A DNA stretch of 64,000 bases. It comes from Paenibacillus sp. SYP-B3998. GTDB taxonomy: Bacteria; Bacillota; Bacilli; Paenibacillales; NBRC-103111. Below, one piece after another: positions 20,726-28,739 of the stretch (positions are counted from its first letter, which is position 1; every line of letters starts with the position of its first letter). The position numbers and the translations under genes are program-made. Under the pieces are notes generated by a model. That model made no database searches and was not told the origin of the DNA. It saw only the letters and a program-made list of their open reading frames with translations. The stretch spans positions 434,001 through 498,000 of the forward strand of contig NZ_JAAIKC010000002.1 of assembly GCF_010820665.1 (NCBI RefSeq), given 5' to 3'.

Positions 20726-21685
20726 TTATAAGGGGTCATGACTTACTCCAGGTGATGTCGAACCGATCTTGCTACTTTTCGATCGATTGACGATCACGAT
20801 GCCCGATACGACCAAACCAAGGGCAGCAAGCACAATAAGATGCATCTCCTCACCTAACATTAATGCAGACAAGATCACACCAAAAACCGGAATTAAGAAT
20901 AAATACATAGAAATGCTGCCGACTTTGTTGTATTTCATGACGTTATTCCAGAGCACGAAGCCAACCCCAGATAGAAAGGCCAAATACAACAGCATGAAGA
21001 TGGTTTTCCATGTGAACTCAAACGGCAAAGGTCCTTCGAAAGCCGCCCCCACTGCGAACATTGCCACTCCACCGAGCAGCATCTGCCAGCTAGTCATATA
21101 CAGGACATCAAGCTCCTTTGCTTCATTTTTGGACAGGACGTTGCCCAGCGCACCGAAAAACATCGCAATCAGCAGACAGATTTCTCCAATGCCAACTTGA
21201 AGCGTCATCTCCCCTTTGGTCATGTTGACCAATACAGCCCCACCAAAACCTAGCACTAAACCTAGTATTTTTTTTATATTTAAACGGTCATTTTTATACA
21301 TAAAATGAGCAAGAAGAATTTGGAAAAACGAAGTCGTTCCTGCAATAATCGAGCCTTGGATCCCTGTGCTGGCACTCAAGCCGTAATAAAAAAAGACGTA
21401 TTGGAGAAACGTTTGAAACAAACCAATTTTACTGATTTTCAACAGCGTTCCTTGCTGATACCTCACCCTTTTCCCGATTAGCACCATAAATAAAAAGATA
21501 AGCAGTGCGGCGAGGACAAAACGATATCCTGCAAACAGCAGCTGCCCGGACCAGTCTGCTTTTCCTATCCCTAGCTCCCCATAACTGAGTTTAACGAATG
21601 GAAAAGCACTCCCCCAAAGCAAAGTTGCTAGTGTAGCAGCCAACATTATACCTAGTGGATGCTTAAAAAATTTCTCAGAAGTCAT
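20726..21685 (-). CDS. EamA-family (DMT) transporter
   Basis: A 319-residue membrane protein with ten predicted helices in two EamA repeats. The first repeat begins ATLATLLWGSAFPFVKLSY, a typical EamA opening, and the second contains LLIAMFFGALGNVLSKNEA. Such proteins export amino acids or other small metabolites; the substrate cannot be read from sequence. It is monocistronic, with its own terminator, and has no visible Fur box, so it is probably not part of the siderophore regulon despite adjacency. Confidence 0.88.
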   Translation of the reverse strand: MTSEKFFKHPLGIMLAATLATLLWGSAFPFVKLSYGELGIGKADWSGQLLFAGYRFVLAALLIFLFMVLIGKRVRYQQGTLLKISKIGLFQTFLQYVFFYYGLSASTGIQGSIIAGTTSFFQILLAHFMYKNDRLNIKKILGLVLGFGGAVLVNMTKGEMTLQVGIGEICLLIAMFFGALGNVLSKNEAKELDVLYMTSWQMLLGGVAMFAVGAAFEGPLPFEFTWKTIFMLLYLAFLSGVGFVLWNNVMKYNKVGSISMYLFLIPVFGVILSALMLGEEMHLIVLAALGLVVSGIVIVNRSKSSKIGSTSPGVSHDPL

Positions 21686-21778
21686 AGCTATTCACACCTC
21701 GATGAATTTTAATCTGCTTGCATAGCTATTCATTATACATGAAAAATAGTGACTTGATCTGAAATTCAAACAATTTAA

Positions 21779-23323
21779 TTAATCCAAAATTTTATACAAT
21801 TTCCAATAACCATTAAATTCTTTGTACAACGAGGCCCATTCCGCCCCTTGATCATAAAGATAAGGATACTTTTGGTTGACGCCGTCTAAGGATAATACCG
21901 CTTGGGGATTAGGAACCAGTATAAAGTTAATCTTATGCTCCTTTGGATTAGCAAGCGAATCCATAAAATCATGATCACTTGTAATAACAAAGTTTTGTGG
22001 ATGATGACTTCCCATAATAATTCGGAAGGCGCTAAATGAATCCGTTAATATCATTTGATCTGACAAGTGATCGTTGATATAAGCGGTTGCTGCCGCCCCT
22101 GCTTCTTGCTCTGCAAATAACTTATTATGCCGAAAAGCTTCATATTCATCAGACGCTATTTGGGGATTATTCATCATCATACCCATGACGACGGTACTAA
22201 CAAGCATGCCAAGAATTAGCGCCGTTGATCCCATTTCCCGAAATTTCATTCGACTAATCTCATAGGGGATCCATACAGCTACAATCGGAAAAGCATACAT
22301 ATAATAACGAATCCACGCCGCAGTCCCTCCTTTAAGCAATAAGATAACTTGCATGAAGGGAATCGAAGTAGCTAGAATGAGCAGCATAAGAAAATCCCAT
22401 TTGAATAAACGGCGCTCGACAATGCGTATTACAAAAATGATCAAAAGCGGTATGCAGAAATACCATAAACGCTCAGCAACAAAGAGTAGCGTTGGAATCG
22501 GATTGTTCATCAAGGATGTGAATTTTTCATCACCCTTTAAAAGGACGGCCTGTCCTAGATTTCCGTAAGTCGAAGTCAGGAAATACAACCCATCCCCCTT
22601 AATCGTGTAATTGAAGAAAATCCATAACAATCCTGAGAAAACAACTGGGGTTAGCAGAAGCGTCAGTGTTCCTTCCACTTGTTGAAGTCGTTCCTTTATA
22701 GGGGAATGTTTGGTCCGCAATACCCAGACCACAACAACTATCGCCATTGCCGCCCCAAAAAATACGGTTTCATAACGCGTCCAAAAGGCAAACGAAAGTG
22801 CGAGTGCAGCAATAACTAAATGTCTCGCACCATCACTATGCATCCAGATTAGAATTTGAAAAACGGCTAAATTAATAAAATAAATAAAAATAACCTCTGT
22901 TAGTCCATTAGCACCGTAATAGAAAATATAAGGATTAAAAGCATAAAGAAAGGCTATTGCGAGACTTAGCCACTTATTCACACCGAACTGCAAGCCTGCT
23001 TTCACAATTAGTGCTGCAGTTAAAGCGGCAAACAAACTGGAAACAATGACTGCAGCTAATCCATACGAAGCAAGTCCAGGAAATAAAGGATAAAAGATAA
23101 GTACGATCATTTCCATGAAACTTGGAAGGGGATTCCAAATAAATCCGATGTTCGCAAGGCTCGGTTCACGGCTATACAGAACATAGAAAGCGTTAGCCAC
23201 GCGGCTCGATGCATCGCCTGACATGAATCCATAGACGGCAGTTAAATAATAGCCCACAGCAAGCTCTAAAAATAAAACTACACTAAATATGCCATAGATT
23301 GGTCGTTTCCACACAATAGACAT
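21779..23323 (-). CDS. GT-C membrane glycosyltransferase, GT39/ArnT-like
   Basis: A 514-residue polytopic protein with about 11-12 hydrophobic helices and a short extracytoplasmic C-terminal domain. The first extracytoplasmic loop has GDASSRVANAFYVLYSREP with an acidic residue where GT-C enzymes bind a polyprenyl-phosphate sugar, and a Trp-Asn-Pro-Leu-Pro segment follows. It would transfer a sugar from a lipid carrier outside the membrane. It lies 31 nt downstream of a deleted glycosyltransferase/guanylyltransferase fusion, so it once belonged to a larger surface-glycan operon. The acceptor is unknown. Confidence 0.78.
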   Translation of the reverse strand: MSIVWKRPIYGIFSVVLFLELAVGYYLTAVYGFMSGDASSRVANAFYVLYSREPSLANIGFIWNPLPSFMEMIVLIFYPLFPGLASYGLAAVIVSSLFAALTAALIVKAGLQFGVNKWLSLAIAFLYAFNPYIFYYGANGLTEVIFIYFINLAVFQILIWMHSDGARHLVIAALALSFAFWTRYETVFFGAAMAIVVVVWVLRTKHSPIKERLQQVEGTLTLLLTPVVFSGLLWIFFNYTIKGDGLYFLTSTYGNLGQAVLLKGDEKFTSLMNNPIPTLLFVAERLWYFCIPLLIIFVIRIVERRLFKWDFLMLLILATSIPFMQVILLLKGGTAAWIRYYMYAFPIVAVWIPYEISRMKFREMGSTALILGMLVSTVVMGMMMNNPQIASDEYEAFRHNKLFAEQEAGAAATAYINDHLSDQMILTDSFSAFRIIMGSHHPQNFVITSDHDFMDSLANPKEHKINFILVPNPQAVLSLDGVNQKYPYLYDQGAEWASLYKEFNGYWKLYKILD

Positions 23324-23354
23324 TCCAGTTCACCTATCCATTACTATTAATTAC

Positions 23355-23522
23355 TTACATCGCCTTGTCGTGAGTCGATACTGTAAGGTGCGTATCCGTT
23401 GTTGAGTGCCCGTGTGTCGTTTTCTCCCAGTAAAACGGCTTTGTAATGAGTTGAATAGCTGCTTTAATCGCGGCTATACTCATTAACACCCAATAAATCG
23501 GTGCCAATAATGTATATTTGAT
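23355..23522 (-). pseudogene. C-terminal remnant of a family-2 membrane glycosyltransferase
   Basis: Reading the frame that ends at the TAA of 23355-23357 gives about 55 codons including LLAPIYWVLMSIAAIKA and TKPFYWEKTTHGHS. This is the characteristic last membrane helix and YWEKTTHG tail of processive GT2 enzymes. No start or catalytic domain is present; the frame joins directly, out of frame, to the truncated guanylyltransferase. It shows that a deletion removed most of this gene. Confidence 0.8.
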
Positions 23523-24240
23523 AAGCGAAACTAATCGCAGGCATTAAATGATATTTAGTCAATAGGTCCTCATACTGAGTGGGCCAATTCTCTGCCTCTA
23601 ATCGTCCAAGTAAATAACCTAAGCGGAACGCAAATACACCACAATTCCACAATGCTCCAAGACTGATCAAGTTAGATGCTTCCACATTAGAAGGTTTTTC
23701 TACAAATCTATCTACCTTTAAAAGTGTTGCATGCTTTTGAAAAGGTTCTGTGAGTATATAACCAAATTTTTCCGAAGGATGCGTGGGATTCAGACCAATA
23801 AGCCCAATGTTGGCTTTAGATACTTCAAATTCAATCGCTAATTGTTTAATAGAAGCATAGAAACCTTCATCTGCGTCAACATCAACAGGCATTACAACAA
23901 TGACTTCGTCGTCTCTCACATTTTTGTGCGTATGTAAAAAGCTAGATGCTAAACTGATAGCTGGAAATGTATCTCTTTTAACAGGTTCGAGCACAAGAGG
24001 AACTTCATCTCCGAGTTGAGATTGGATGACTTCTTGTTGTATGCCACTCGCAGTTATAACAACTGAGTCGGCGAGATCATTCACATTCAAATGCGCCCAA
24101 ACACGCTGAAGCATAGATGTTTGACATTCATGCATAGGATTATCTGTACCCATGACCTTGATAAATTGCTTAGAACGATAATCGTTGGACAGCGGCCACA
24201 ATCGTTTACCAGATCCACCAGATAAAAGTATTATCTTCAT
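23464..24240 (-). pseudogene. Truncated mannose-1-phosphate guanylyltransferase (ManC-like)
   Basis: 258 codons. The N-terminal nucleotidyltransferase domain is intact: LSGGSGKRLWPLS (GDP-mannose pyrophosphorylase loop with catalytic Arg and Lys), VMPVDVDAD, EKFGYI, FVEKP and LWNCGVFAF. After PAISFAYQ the sequence departs from the family, which normally continues through a WKDLGTW-type segment and, in long forms, a beta-helix. The last about 17 residues are instead an out-of-frame reading of the GT2 remnant. The gene is therefore a deletion product and probably inactive. Its start follows GAGGGAGAACGAG. Confidence 0.82.
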
Positions 24241-24472
24241 CTCGTTCTCCCTCTAGCTTTCCTCTAGCTTTTCATGAACGATCCTTAACTTCGCAGTTAA
24301 TCCACAATTAGCAATTAGGACTTTAGACTCTGCAATAGTAAAAAAGTCACGTTTATAATATTTTCCAATATATATATTTTGGGACTTGTCATCATATAGG
24401 TAATTAAACCTACTTCTAGAATTAGCCTAAAGTAAACTACACCGGCAAATATCAAATCGTTGATGATGTTTG
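24241..24472. other. Non-coding, AT-rich stretch
   Basis: Upstream of the guanylyltransferase gene. A short tandem repeat (AAGCTAGAGG twice on the minus strand) sits just before that gene's ribosome binding site. I see no supported gene here. Confidence 0.4.
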
Positions 24473-24580
24473 TTAGCTTTCTTGTAACATTCTGCGCGTA
24501 GGCTCCCTGTTCCCGTCCACGAACCCGCTGACAATACCATATCCTGAAGCTAGAGTCGCCTCCCCTTCCGCCCAATGCCC
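24473..24580 (-). pseudogene. S-layer-homology (SLH) domain remnant
   Basis: A 35-codon open segment, bounded by TAG upstream and ending in TAA, reads GHWAEGEATLASGYGIVSGF followed by VDG-N-REP-TRRM. This matches the H-W-A-x(5)-A-x(3)-GI-V-x-G-F-x-D-G-x-x-x-P-x-x-x-x-R pattern of an SLH repeat. SLH repeats anchor surface proteins to secondary cell-wall polymer. No larger protein can be rebuilt around it, so it is a scrap of a lost surface-protein gene. Confidence 0.55.
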
Positions 24581-24591
24581 CTACATGCCAT

Positions 24592-24617
24592 AAAAAAAGA
24601 TCCCCTATACGGGGATC
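24592..24617 (-). terminator. Rho-independent terminator after the GNAT gene
   Basis: On the minus strand GATCCCC (stem 7 bp, 5-nt loop) pairs with GGGGATC and is followed by seven T residues. It lies 75 nt past the stop of the acetyltransferase gene. Confidence 0.92.
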
Positions 24618-24691
24618 ACAATACGCATTTATGGGTAAGCGAGACCTTCTCAGCACTCTGGGTTGGGCTACTGGATTCGTTGTAAGACTGC

Positions 24692-25168
24692 CTAACTTAA
24701 CAATTGCTTACTCATTTTGAAATTAACTAATTCAATTCCCCTTCGTTCTACTGTTTGCGACTGCGTTATTCGGTACCGTTGGCGTTCAAAAAATGGTCTA
24801 GCCGTGATACTCGCCTCTGTCTCCATTTCAACTAGACCAAGTCTTCTTGCTTCGGATTCAAGTATGTTCAACAGAGTTGAAGCAATACCTTGTCTTTGAA
24901 AATCTTTGTGAATGTATAGTCGATCTAAATGACCCTCATGCGTCATGTCTGAAAAGCCGACGATTTTACCATTGATTTCGGCAACATAGGTGATATTTAA
25001 CTTCATTAATTGTTTCCAAGTTTTCAGCTTGAGCTCCAATTCATCTTTAGGTGCCCAAGCATCAAGCTGCTCTGGCGAATAATCCTTTTTATTTATCGTA
25101 TACACGGTTTCATAGAATAACGAGATTATTTGGCTAATATCGGTATCACGGAACTTTCTGATTTCCAT
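24692..25168 (-). CDS. GNAT-family N-acetyltransferase
   Basis: 158 residues. The start is ATG 25168, 6 nt after GGAGG; an in-frame ATG 11 codons earlier lacks a site. The GNAT fold is shown by N-terminal IRKFRDTDISQIISLF, strand 4 with HLDRLYIHKDFQRQGIA (acetyl-CoA pyrophosphate loop Q/R-x-x-G-x-A near residue 95), and a C-terminal ITARPFFERQRYRI. It resembles small YafP/putative-acetyltransferase proteins of unknown substrate. It stands alone with its own terminator. Confidence 0.85.
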   Translation of the reverse strand: MEIRKFRDTDISQIISLFYETVYTINKKDYSPEQLDAWAPKDELELKLKTWKQLMKLNITYVAEINGKIVGFSDMTHEGHLDRLYIHKDFQRQGIASTLLNILESEARRLGLVEMETEASITARPFFERQRYRITQSQTVERRGIELVNFKMSKQLLS

Positions 25169-25323
25169 TTGTATCCTCCAAATTAAATCCAGTATTTTCA
25201 CTTTTGCGATCTTGCTGTCTTACTTGGGAAACCCCATTTTCTACTTTTCATTATGCTATACTAAGCAAATCAATTTCCAAAAAACTTGAATTCACCACCT
25301 TTATTAAGGAGAAGTGATTACTT

Positions 25324-25959
25324 ATGCATACCGTCATCGAACCCAAAATTTTATATTTTGGAACCTCAGTCGTACTCATCAGCACGTTAAACGAAAATGG
25401 AACCCCCAATCTGGCACCTATGTCCTCCGCATGGTGGCTAAACCAATCCTGTATGCTCGGATTGAGCAGCAAATCTCAAACGGTTCAAAATTTGCTGCGC
25501 GAAAGGCAATGTGTTCTAAATCTTCCTTCAACGGATTTAATTCCCGCGGTGGAGCAGTTGACTCTGCTTACGGGAAGCAATCCCGTACCAGAATCTAAAG
25601 CGAAGAGAGGTTATCAGCACGAAGCTGATAAATTCGGCATCGCTAAGCTTACTCCTCTACCCTCACAACTGGTTCAAGCACCACGAGTCGCCGAATGCCA
25701 AATCCAGTTAGAAGCAACGGTTGAAAATGTGTACGCTTTTGAGCAGCCAAGCTCTTTAGCTGCTATTGAACTGCGTATTGTCCGTGTCCATGTCGACGAA
25801 AAGTTACTGATGGATGGACATGCCAATTACATTGATCCTTCGAAGTGGAAACCGATGATCATGAATTTTTGCGAATACTTCGGACTCGCTGACCAACTTT
25901 CGACTTCAAGGCTAGCTCCAGTATTTGGCCCCTCTTCTGATAGTAATTCAGCTAAATAA
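25324..25959 (+). CDS. Flavin reductase-like (FMN-binding split-barrel) protein
   Basis: A 211-residue protein and the only convincing plus-strand gene. The N-terminal segment STLNENGTPNLAPMSSAWWL is typical of flavin-reductase/split-barrel domains that bind FMN, and a central CQIQLEATVENVY strand and RIVRVHVDEKLL match the same fold. The substrate is unknown. The start follows AAGGAGAAGTGATTACTT. It is transcribed divergently from the acetyltransferase gene with about 155 bp between starts. Confidence 0.78.
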   Translation: MHTVIEPKILYFGTSVVLISTLNENGTPNLAPMSSAWWLNQSCMLGLSSKSQTVQNLLRERQCVLNLPSTDLIPAVEQLTLLTGSNPVPESKAKRGYQHEADKFGIAKLTPLPSQLVQAPRVAECQIQLEATVENVYAFEQPSSLAAIELRIVRVHVDEKLLMDGHANYIDPSKWKPMIMNFCEYFGLADQLSTSRLAPVFGPSSDSNSAK

Positions 25960-26067
25960 TTTAGACAAACTTGGCATGATTGCATTCAATTCCCGTTAAG
26001 CTGCCCGCTGTCGATAAAGAAAGGAGCCGACGCTAAGCAAACTCCTCTACGATAGTCTCAATGCAGG

Positions 26068-26436
26068 TTAAAGGTTAAAACAAGACACCTCAAAAAGGAT
26101 GCCACCGAGTGCCTTGAAATACAAGGTATAACCGTTCCTAATTTTCCTTGGTCCATGGTCCATATGAATTTTTGTTGCAGCGAGACGATCGAACATTTGA
26201 TCGACTTCTGCTACAGTTTCAACATAAAATCCAATATGAAATTCATTGGGATACGTTGGAGTCTCTCCTCCAAAAGCCCTTGGATTACTTAGTACAAGAG
26301 TGAAGTGATTACTGTCGCTCATAACGGCAATAGCATCTCCCTTTTGCTCTATCAGTTGGAAGTTGAAAAAGGTCTGAAAAAAATCCGTTGCTTCAGATAG
26401 GTTATCCACACACAGGTTTAAATGGTTAAGTTGCAT
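26068..26436 (-). CDS. VOC-family (glyoxalase/bleomycin resistance) protein
   Basis: 122 residues of a single vicinal-oxygen-chelate domain. LNHLNLCVDNLSEATDFF begins the first beta-alpha-beta unit, and NEFHIGFYVETVAEVDQMFD and GYTLYFKALGGILFEV form the second; potential metal ligands are His near residue 5, His near 66 and Glu near 117. The start at 26436 follows AAAGGGGGG; the open frame extends 38 codons further upstream without family similarity. Substrate unknown. Repeated operator-like sequences lie about 110 bp upstream. Confidence 0.85.
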   Translation of the reverse strand: MQLNHLNLCVDNLSEATDFFQTFFNFQLIEQKGDAIAVMSDSNHFTLVLSNPRAFGGETPTYPNEFHIGFYVETVAEVDQMFDRLAATKIHMDHGPRKIRNGYTLYFKALGGILFEVSCFNL

Positions 26437-26548
26437 AGCTGTCGCCCCCCTTTGATTTGCGAAACTTAGGAATGATTCATTGGGCAACATCCTCATGAAA
26501 TGTTTCATTAACATAGACATGAATGAACATCGACTTGGTTGCCACATC

Positions 26549-26591
26549 AATCTAATTATGTTAGATTAAATTTAATATTGTTAGATTAATT
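26549..26591 (-). promoter_or_regulatory. Operator-like repeats upstream of the VOC gene
   Basis: AATCTAA-ttatg-TTAGATT (26549-26567) is a perfect 7-5-7 palindrome. A second, less symmetric TTGTTAGATTAA copy follows at 26578-26589. Such paired TTAGATTAA elements look like binding sites for a dimeric repressor, but no regulator gene is adjacent. Confidence 0.45.
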
Positions 26592-26770
26592 CATACTGCT
26601 ATATTTGTCAAGTGAAAGGAACTCTTCTTTATCGACCTGATCTGTCTTTCCTTCGCCTTAACTGAGATTACACGGAAAATAATACCCAACAGGCCTCCAC
26701 ACGCGTAGGCAGATCAAGGAGAATCATTGGGACCAGCACATCAACTGCTCCAACTCTTAAAAAAACATAA
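26592..26770. other. Non-coding stretch
   Basis: Between the VOC operator region and the cluster terminator I see no start site, conserved motif or hairpin that supports a gene. Both strands are broken by stops. Confidence 0.4.
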
Positions 26771-26811
26771 AAACAAAGGAAAATCTGCTTTTAGCAAATA
26801 TTCCTTTGTTT
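26771..26811 (-). terminator. Terminator at the end of the radical SAM gene group
   Basis: AAACAAAGGAA (26771-26781) pairs with TTCCTTTGTTT (26801-26811), with a further small stem (TGCT/AGCA) in the loop. On the minus strand it is followed by TTTTTATGTTTTTTT. It closes the minus-strand tailoring gene group. Confidence 0.82.
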
Positions 26812-26872
26812 CAATGATAACTCTCTTTTTTGGATAGAAAACAGCTAATTGCAATCGATGTTTATGACTTAT

Positions 26873-26993
26873 TTACACAAATCCACCATTACTACGTATG
26901 GTTTGACCCGTAATCCACTGAGACTCCTCGCTGGCCAAAAACAGCGCAACGCTCTTCATGTAAGCTATTTCGAACGTTGTGTATGCTGTATCT
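26873..26993 (-). pseudogene. C-terminal remnant of a short-chain dehydrogenase
   Basis: The minus frame ending in TAA at 26873-26875 reads VALFLASEESQWITGQTIRS then NGGFV, the standard SDR C-terminus (A-x-F-L-A-S-x-x-S-x-x-I-T-G-x-x-x-x-x-x-G-G). No nucleotide-binding or catalytic part is present, and the frame runs into the radical SAM gene. It may be a lost tailoring enzyme of the cluster or an unrelated scrap. Confidence 0.72.
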
Positions 26994-26994
26994 G

Positions 26995-28167
26995 TTAACG
27001 GCCATAGTTGTACAACAGCACACATCTTGAACAAATTGGCGTTAATCCCTCACCAAGTATCTCCCTATGCTTACGGAAATTATCATTTTGAAAAACATCC
27101 TTCAACTCCGCACCATTTAGATCGCCTAATGTAAACTCAGGGAAAAACTTGCATGGATTTACTTTGCCATCAGGCATGACATCCAGGCGGTTCGCGATGG
27201 ACAAGCATTGCTCCCGCTTCATCGCCGGTTTCTCAGAGCCCAGAACAAAGTCTTTGACCTCATCTAGCTCAAGAGCAGGCTGAAAACGGATTCTATTCTG
27301 CCATACTCGATCATTAACCCGCTTTATTTCAGAAATTAGCGGCTCGATATTCTCAGGGGAAACTCTGAATGAAAAGGAATGCCAGCTATAACGCTGATGC
27401 TGCTCAACCGCTTCAAGCCAAGGAAAGCGGTCTTCAAAGTAATGATCCATCTTTTCAGCAATATTGGTAGGAATGTACCAGGGAAATACGAAGTATACGG
27501 TATCCACGCCAAGATTTTCGAAATACTCCATGAAGTCGTACAGCTTCGTTACCATTGAATCACTAATGGTCAGACCGATAGAAATCCTACCCTGATATTC
27601 ACCTGTCCGCTGTAATTCCAGCAGCATGTTCACTACGTGAATGACTTTCTGGAAGGTACCTTTTCCACGAATAGCATCATTCTCCGTCTCAAACCCATCG
27701 AGGCTGATCAACAGTGTCATGTCCTTCGATATTCTCAGAATGGAGTCCAGATGTTTCTCAATAAGCAACGCATTCGTGCAGATTGTCGTATTACGAGGAT
27801 CTCGGGCTAGCAAATCAGCAAATTCCTCAAATTTGCTGTAAAATAACGGTTCACCGCCCCAAATGAACAGTCTTGATTTTCTGGCGCGAGTTTGTTCAAG
27901 GATACTTTCAAGTAAAGAAAAATCGATTTCCTGATTCTTAGTTTCCTTGTCCATATCATGATGAAAGCCATCATTCGCCCATTCAAAACAGTGCTTACAG
28001 CGCAGATTACAGCCGTTATTCAGCTTAATGCCGATATCGTCAGGAATATCCAGCGCGAATGTCGGGTCTGCCTTTTGCGCTCTACTCGCCATAGACATAT
28101 TCTGAATCGTTCGCTTCACATTTTGAAACGTGTTCCGGTCAAATTTTATTTGCGTTTTCGGTTGCAT
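26995..28167 (-). CDS. Radical SAM protein with SPASM-like C-terminus
   Basis: 390 residues, starting at ATG 28167 after AGGAGGATATCTG. The radical SAM cluster motif CNLRCKHC (C-x3-C-x2-C) lies near residue 55, with the SAM-binding LFIWGGEPL segment and LLISLDGFE strand after it. The C-terminus has six further cysteines in a SPASM-like pattern: EQCLSIANRL, NPCKFFPEF and CSRC near the end, expected to bind an auxiliary Fe-S cluster. Homologues modify peptides or carrier-bound substrates by radical chemistry. It follows a free-standing ACP gene, so an ACP-tethered substrate is a fair inference. Reaction unknown. Confidence 0.88.
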   Translation of the reverse strand: MQPKTQIKFDRNTFQNVKRTIQNMSMASRAQKADPTFALDIPDDIGIKLNNGCNLRCKHCFEWANDGFHHDMDKETKNQEIDFSLLESILEQTRARKSRLFIWGGEPLFYSKFEEFADLLARDPRNTTICTNALLIEKHLDSILRISKDMTLLISLDGFETENDAIRGKGTFQKVIHVVNMLLELQRTGEYQGRISIGLTISDSMVTKLYDFMEYFENLGVDTVYFVFPWYIPTNIAEKMDHYFEDRFPWLEAVEQHQRYSWHSFSFRVSPENIEPLISEIKRVNDRVWQNRIRFQPALELDEVKDFVLGSEKPAMKREQCLSIANRLDVMPDGKVNPCKFFPEFTLGDLNGAELKDVFQNDNFRKHREILGEGLTPICSRCVLLYNYGR

Positions 28168-28227
28168 CAGATATCCTCCTGTTCTTAATGAACTACATGG
28201 CACATTCATGCTCTCCCATCATACGCA

Positions 28228-28476
28228 TCAGCTAACAGTGACCTTCTCCTTTTCTAGGAAAGTTACCAGTTTCTCAATAGAACTCATATGTTCGTAATCG
28301 AACGTCTCGAAGTCTATTTCCAGACCAAAAGTATCTTCTATCGCGAGTACAAAATCTATCATTTGCAATGAATCCAAACCAACTTCCTGAATAATATCCG
28401 TCTGCGGCTTTAACGTTGACATCAGCTCTGGGGATGCTTTAATCTCACTTAAAATAGTCATAACGGCTTGAATCAT
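28228..28476 (-). CDS. Free-standing acyl/peptidyl carrier protein
   Basis: 82 residues with the phosphopantetheinylation motif EVGLDSLQMIDFVLAIED around Ser-35 and a short acidic C-terminal helix, the length and layout of a discrete ACP. RBS is AAGGAGGAGTTTAC. The ATG overlaps the TGA of a decayed upstream frame. It is 60 nt upstream of the radical SAM gene. It is the only carrier outside the megasynthases in this cluster, so it is the best candidate partner for the orphan terminal condensation domain or for the radical SAM enzyme. Confidence 0.93.
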   Translation of the reverse strand: MIQAVMTILSEIKASPELMSTLKPQTDIIQEVGLDSLQMIDFVLAIEDTFGLEIDFETFDYEHMSSIEKLVTFLEKEKVTVS

Positions 28477-28633
28477 GTAAACTCCTCCTTTTTTTGTACG
28501 ACACCTTTACTTTCATGTATATCCTTTGATCCATTCCAAATATCGAGCAGACGCTCTTCATTTACATTTTAATGTTAATTCATAAAAAGCATGGCAAGAG
28601 GTGACATCTCCTACTGCCAAGTTGTACGGACAT
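28473..28633 (-). pseudogene. Decayed small gene before the ACP
   Basis: A strong ribosome binding site (AAGGAGGATAATT) precedes an ATG at 28633 whose frame stops after 17 codons (MSVQLGSRRCHLLPCFL). A second frame continues as AVGDVTSCHAFYELTLK. A third, ending in a TGA that overlaps the ACP start codon, reads NVNEERLLDIWNGSKDIHES and on to KKEEFT. Joined by two small indels these would make a protein of about 53 residues coupled to the ACP. I do not recognise the family. It could also be the ends of a larger, internally deleted gene. Confidence 0.4.
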
Positions 28634-28739
28634 AATTATCCTCCTTATCGTTTGGTTCGGGACTTGCCTACTCAGCACAAACTAGCCATTATTCTTGGAA
28701 CTTGTAATGCACAGCTCGTCCCCCCCACCATCACCTCCC

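Noticed and set aside
24315-24656. A 113-codon minus-strand open frame
   Set aside because: It runs through a clear terminator and is the wrong frame of the SLH scrap; it has no start site or family motif of its own.
28580-28633. A 17-codon ORF with a strong ribosome binding site as a possible radical SAM peptide precursor
   Set aside because: The following sequence carries protein-like segments in other frames that end exactly at the ACP start, which fits a broken coupled gene better than a complete precursor peptide.
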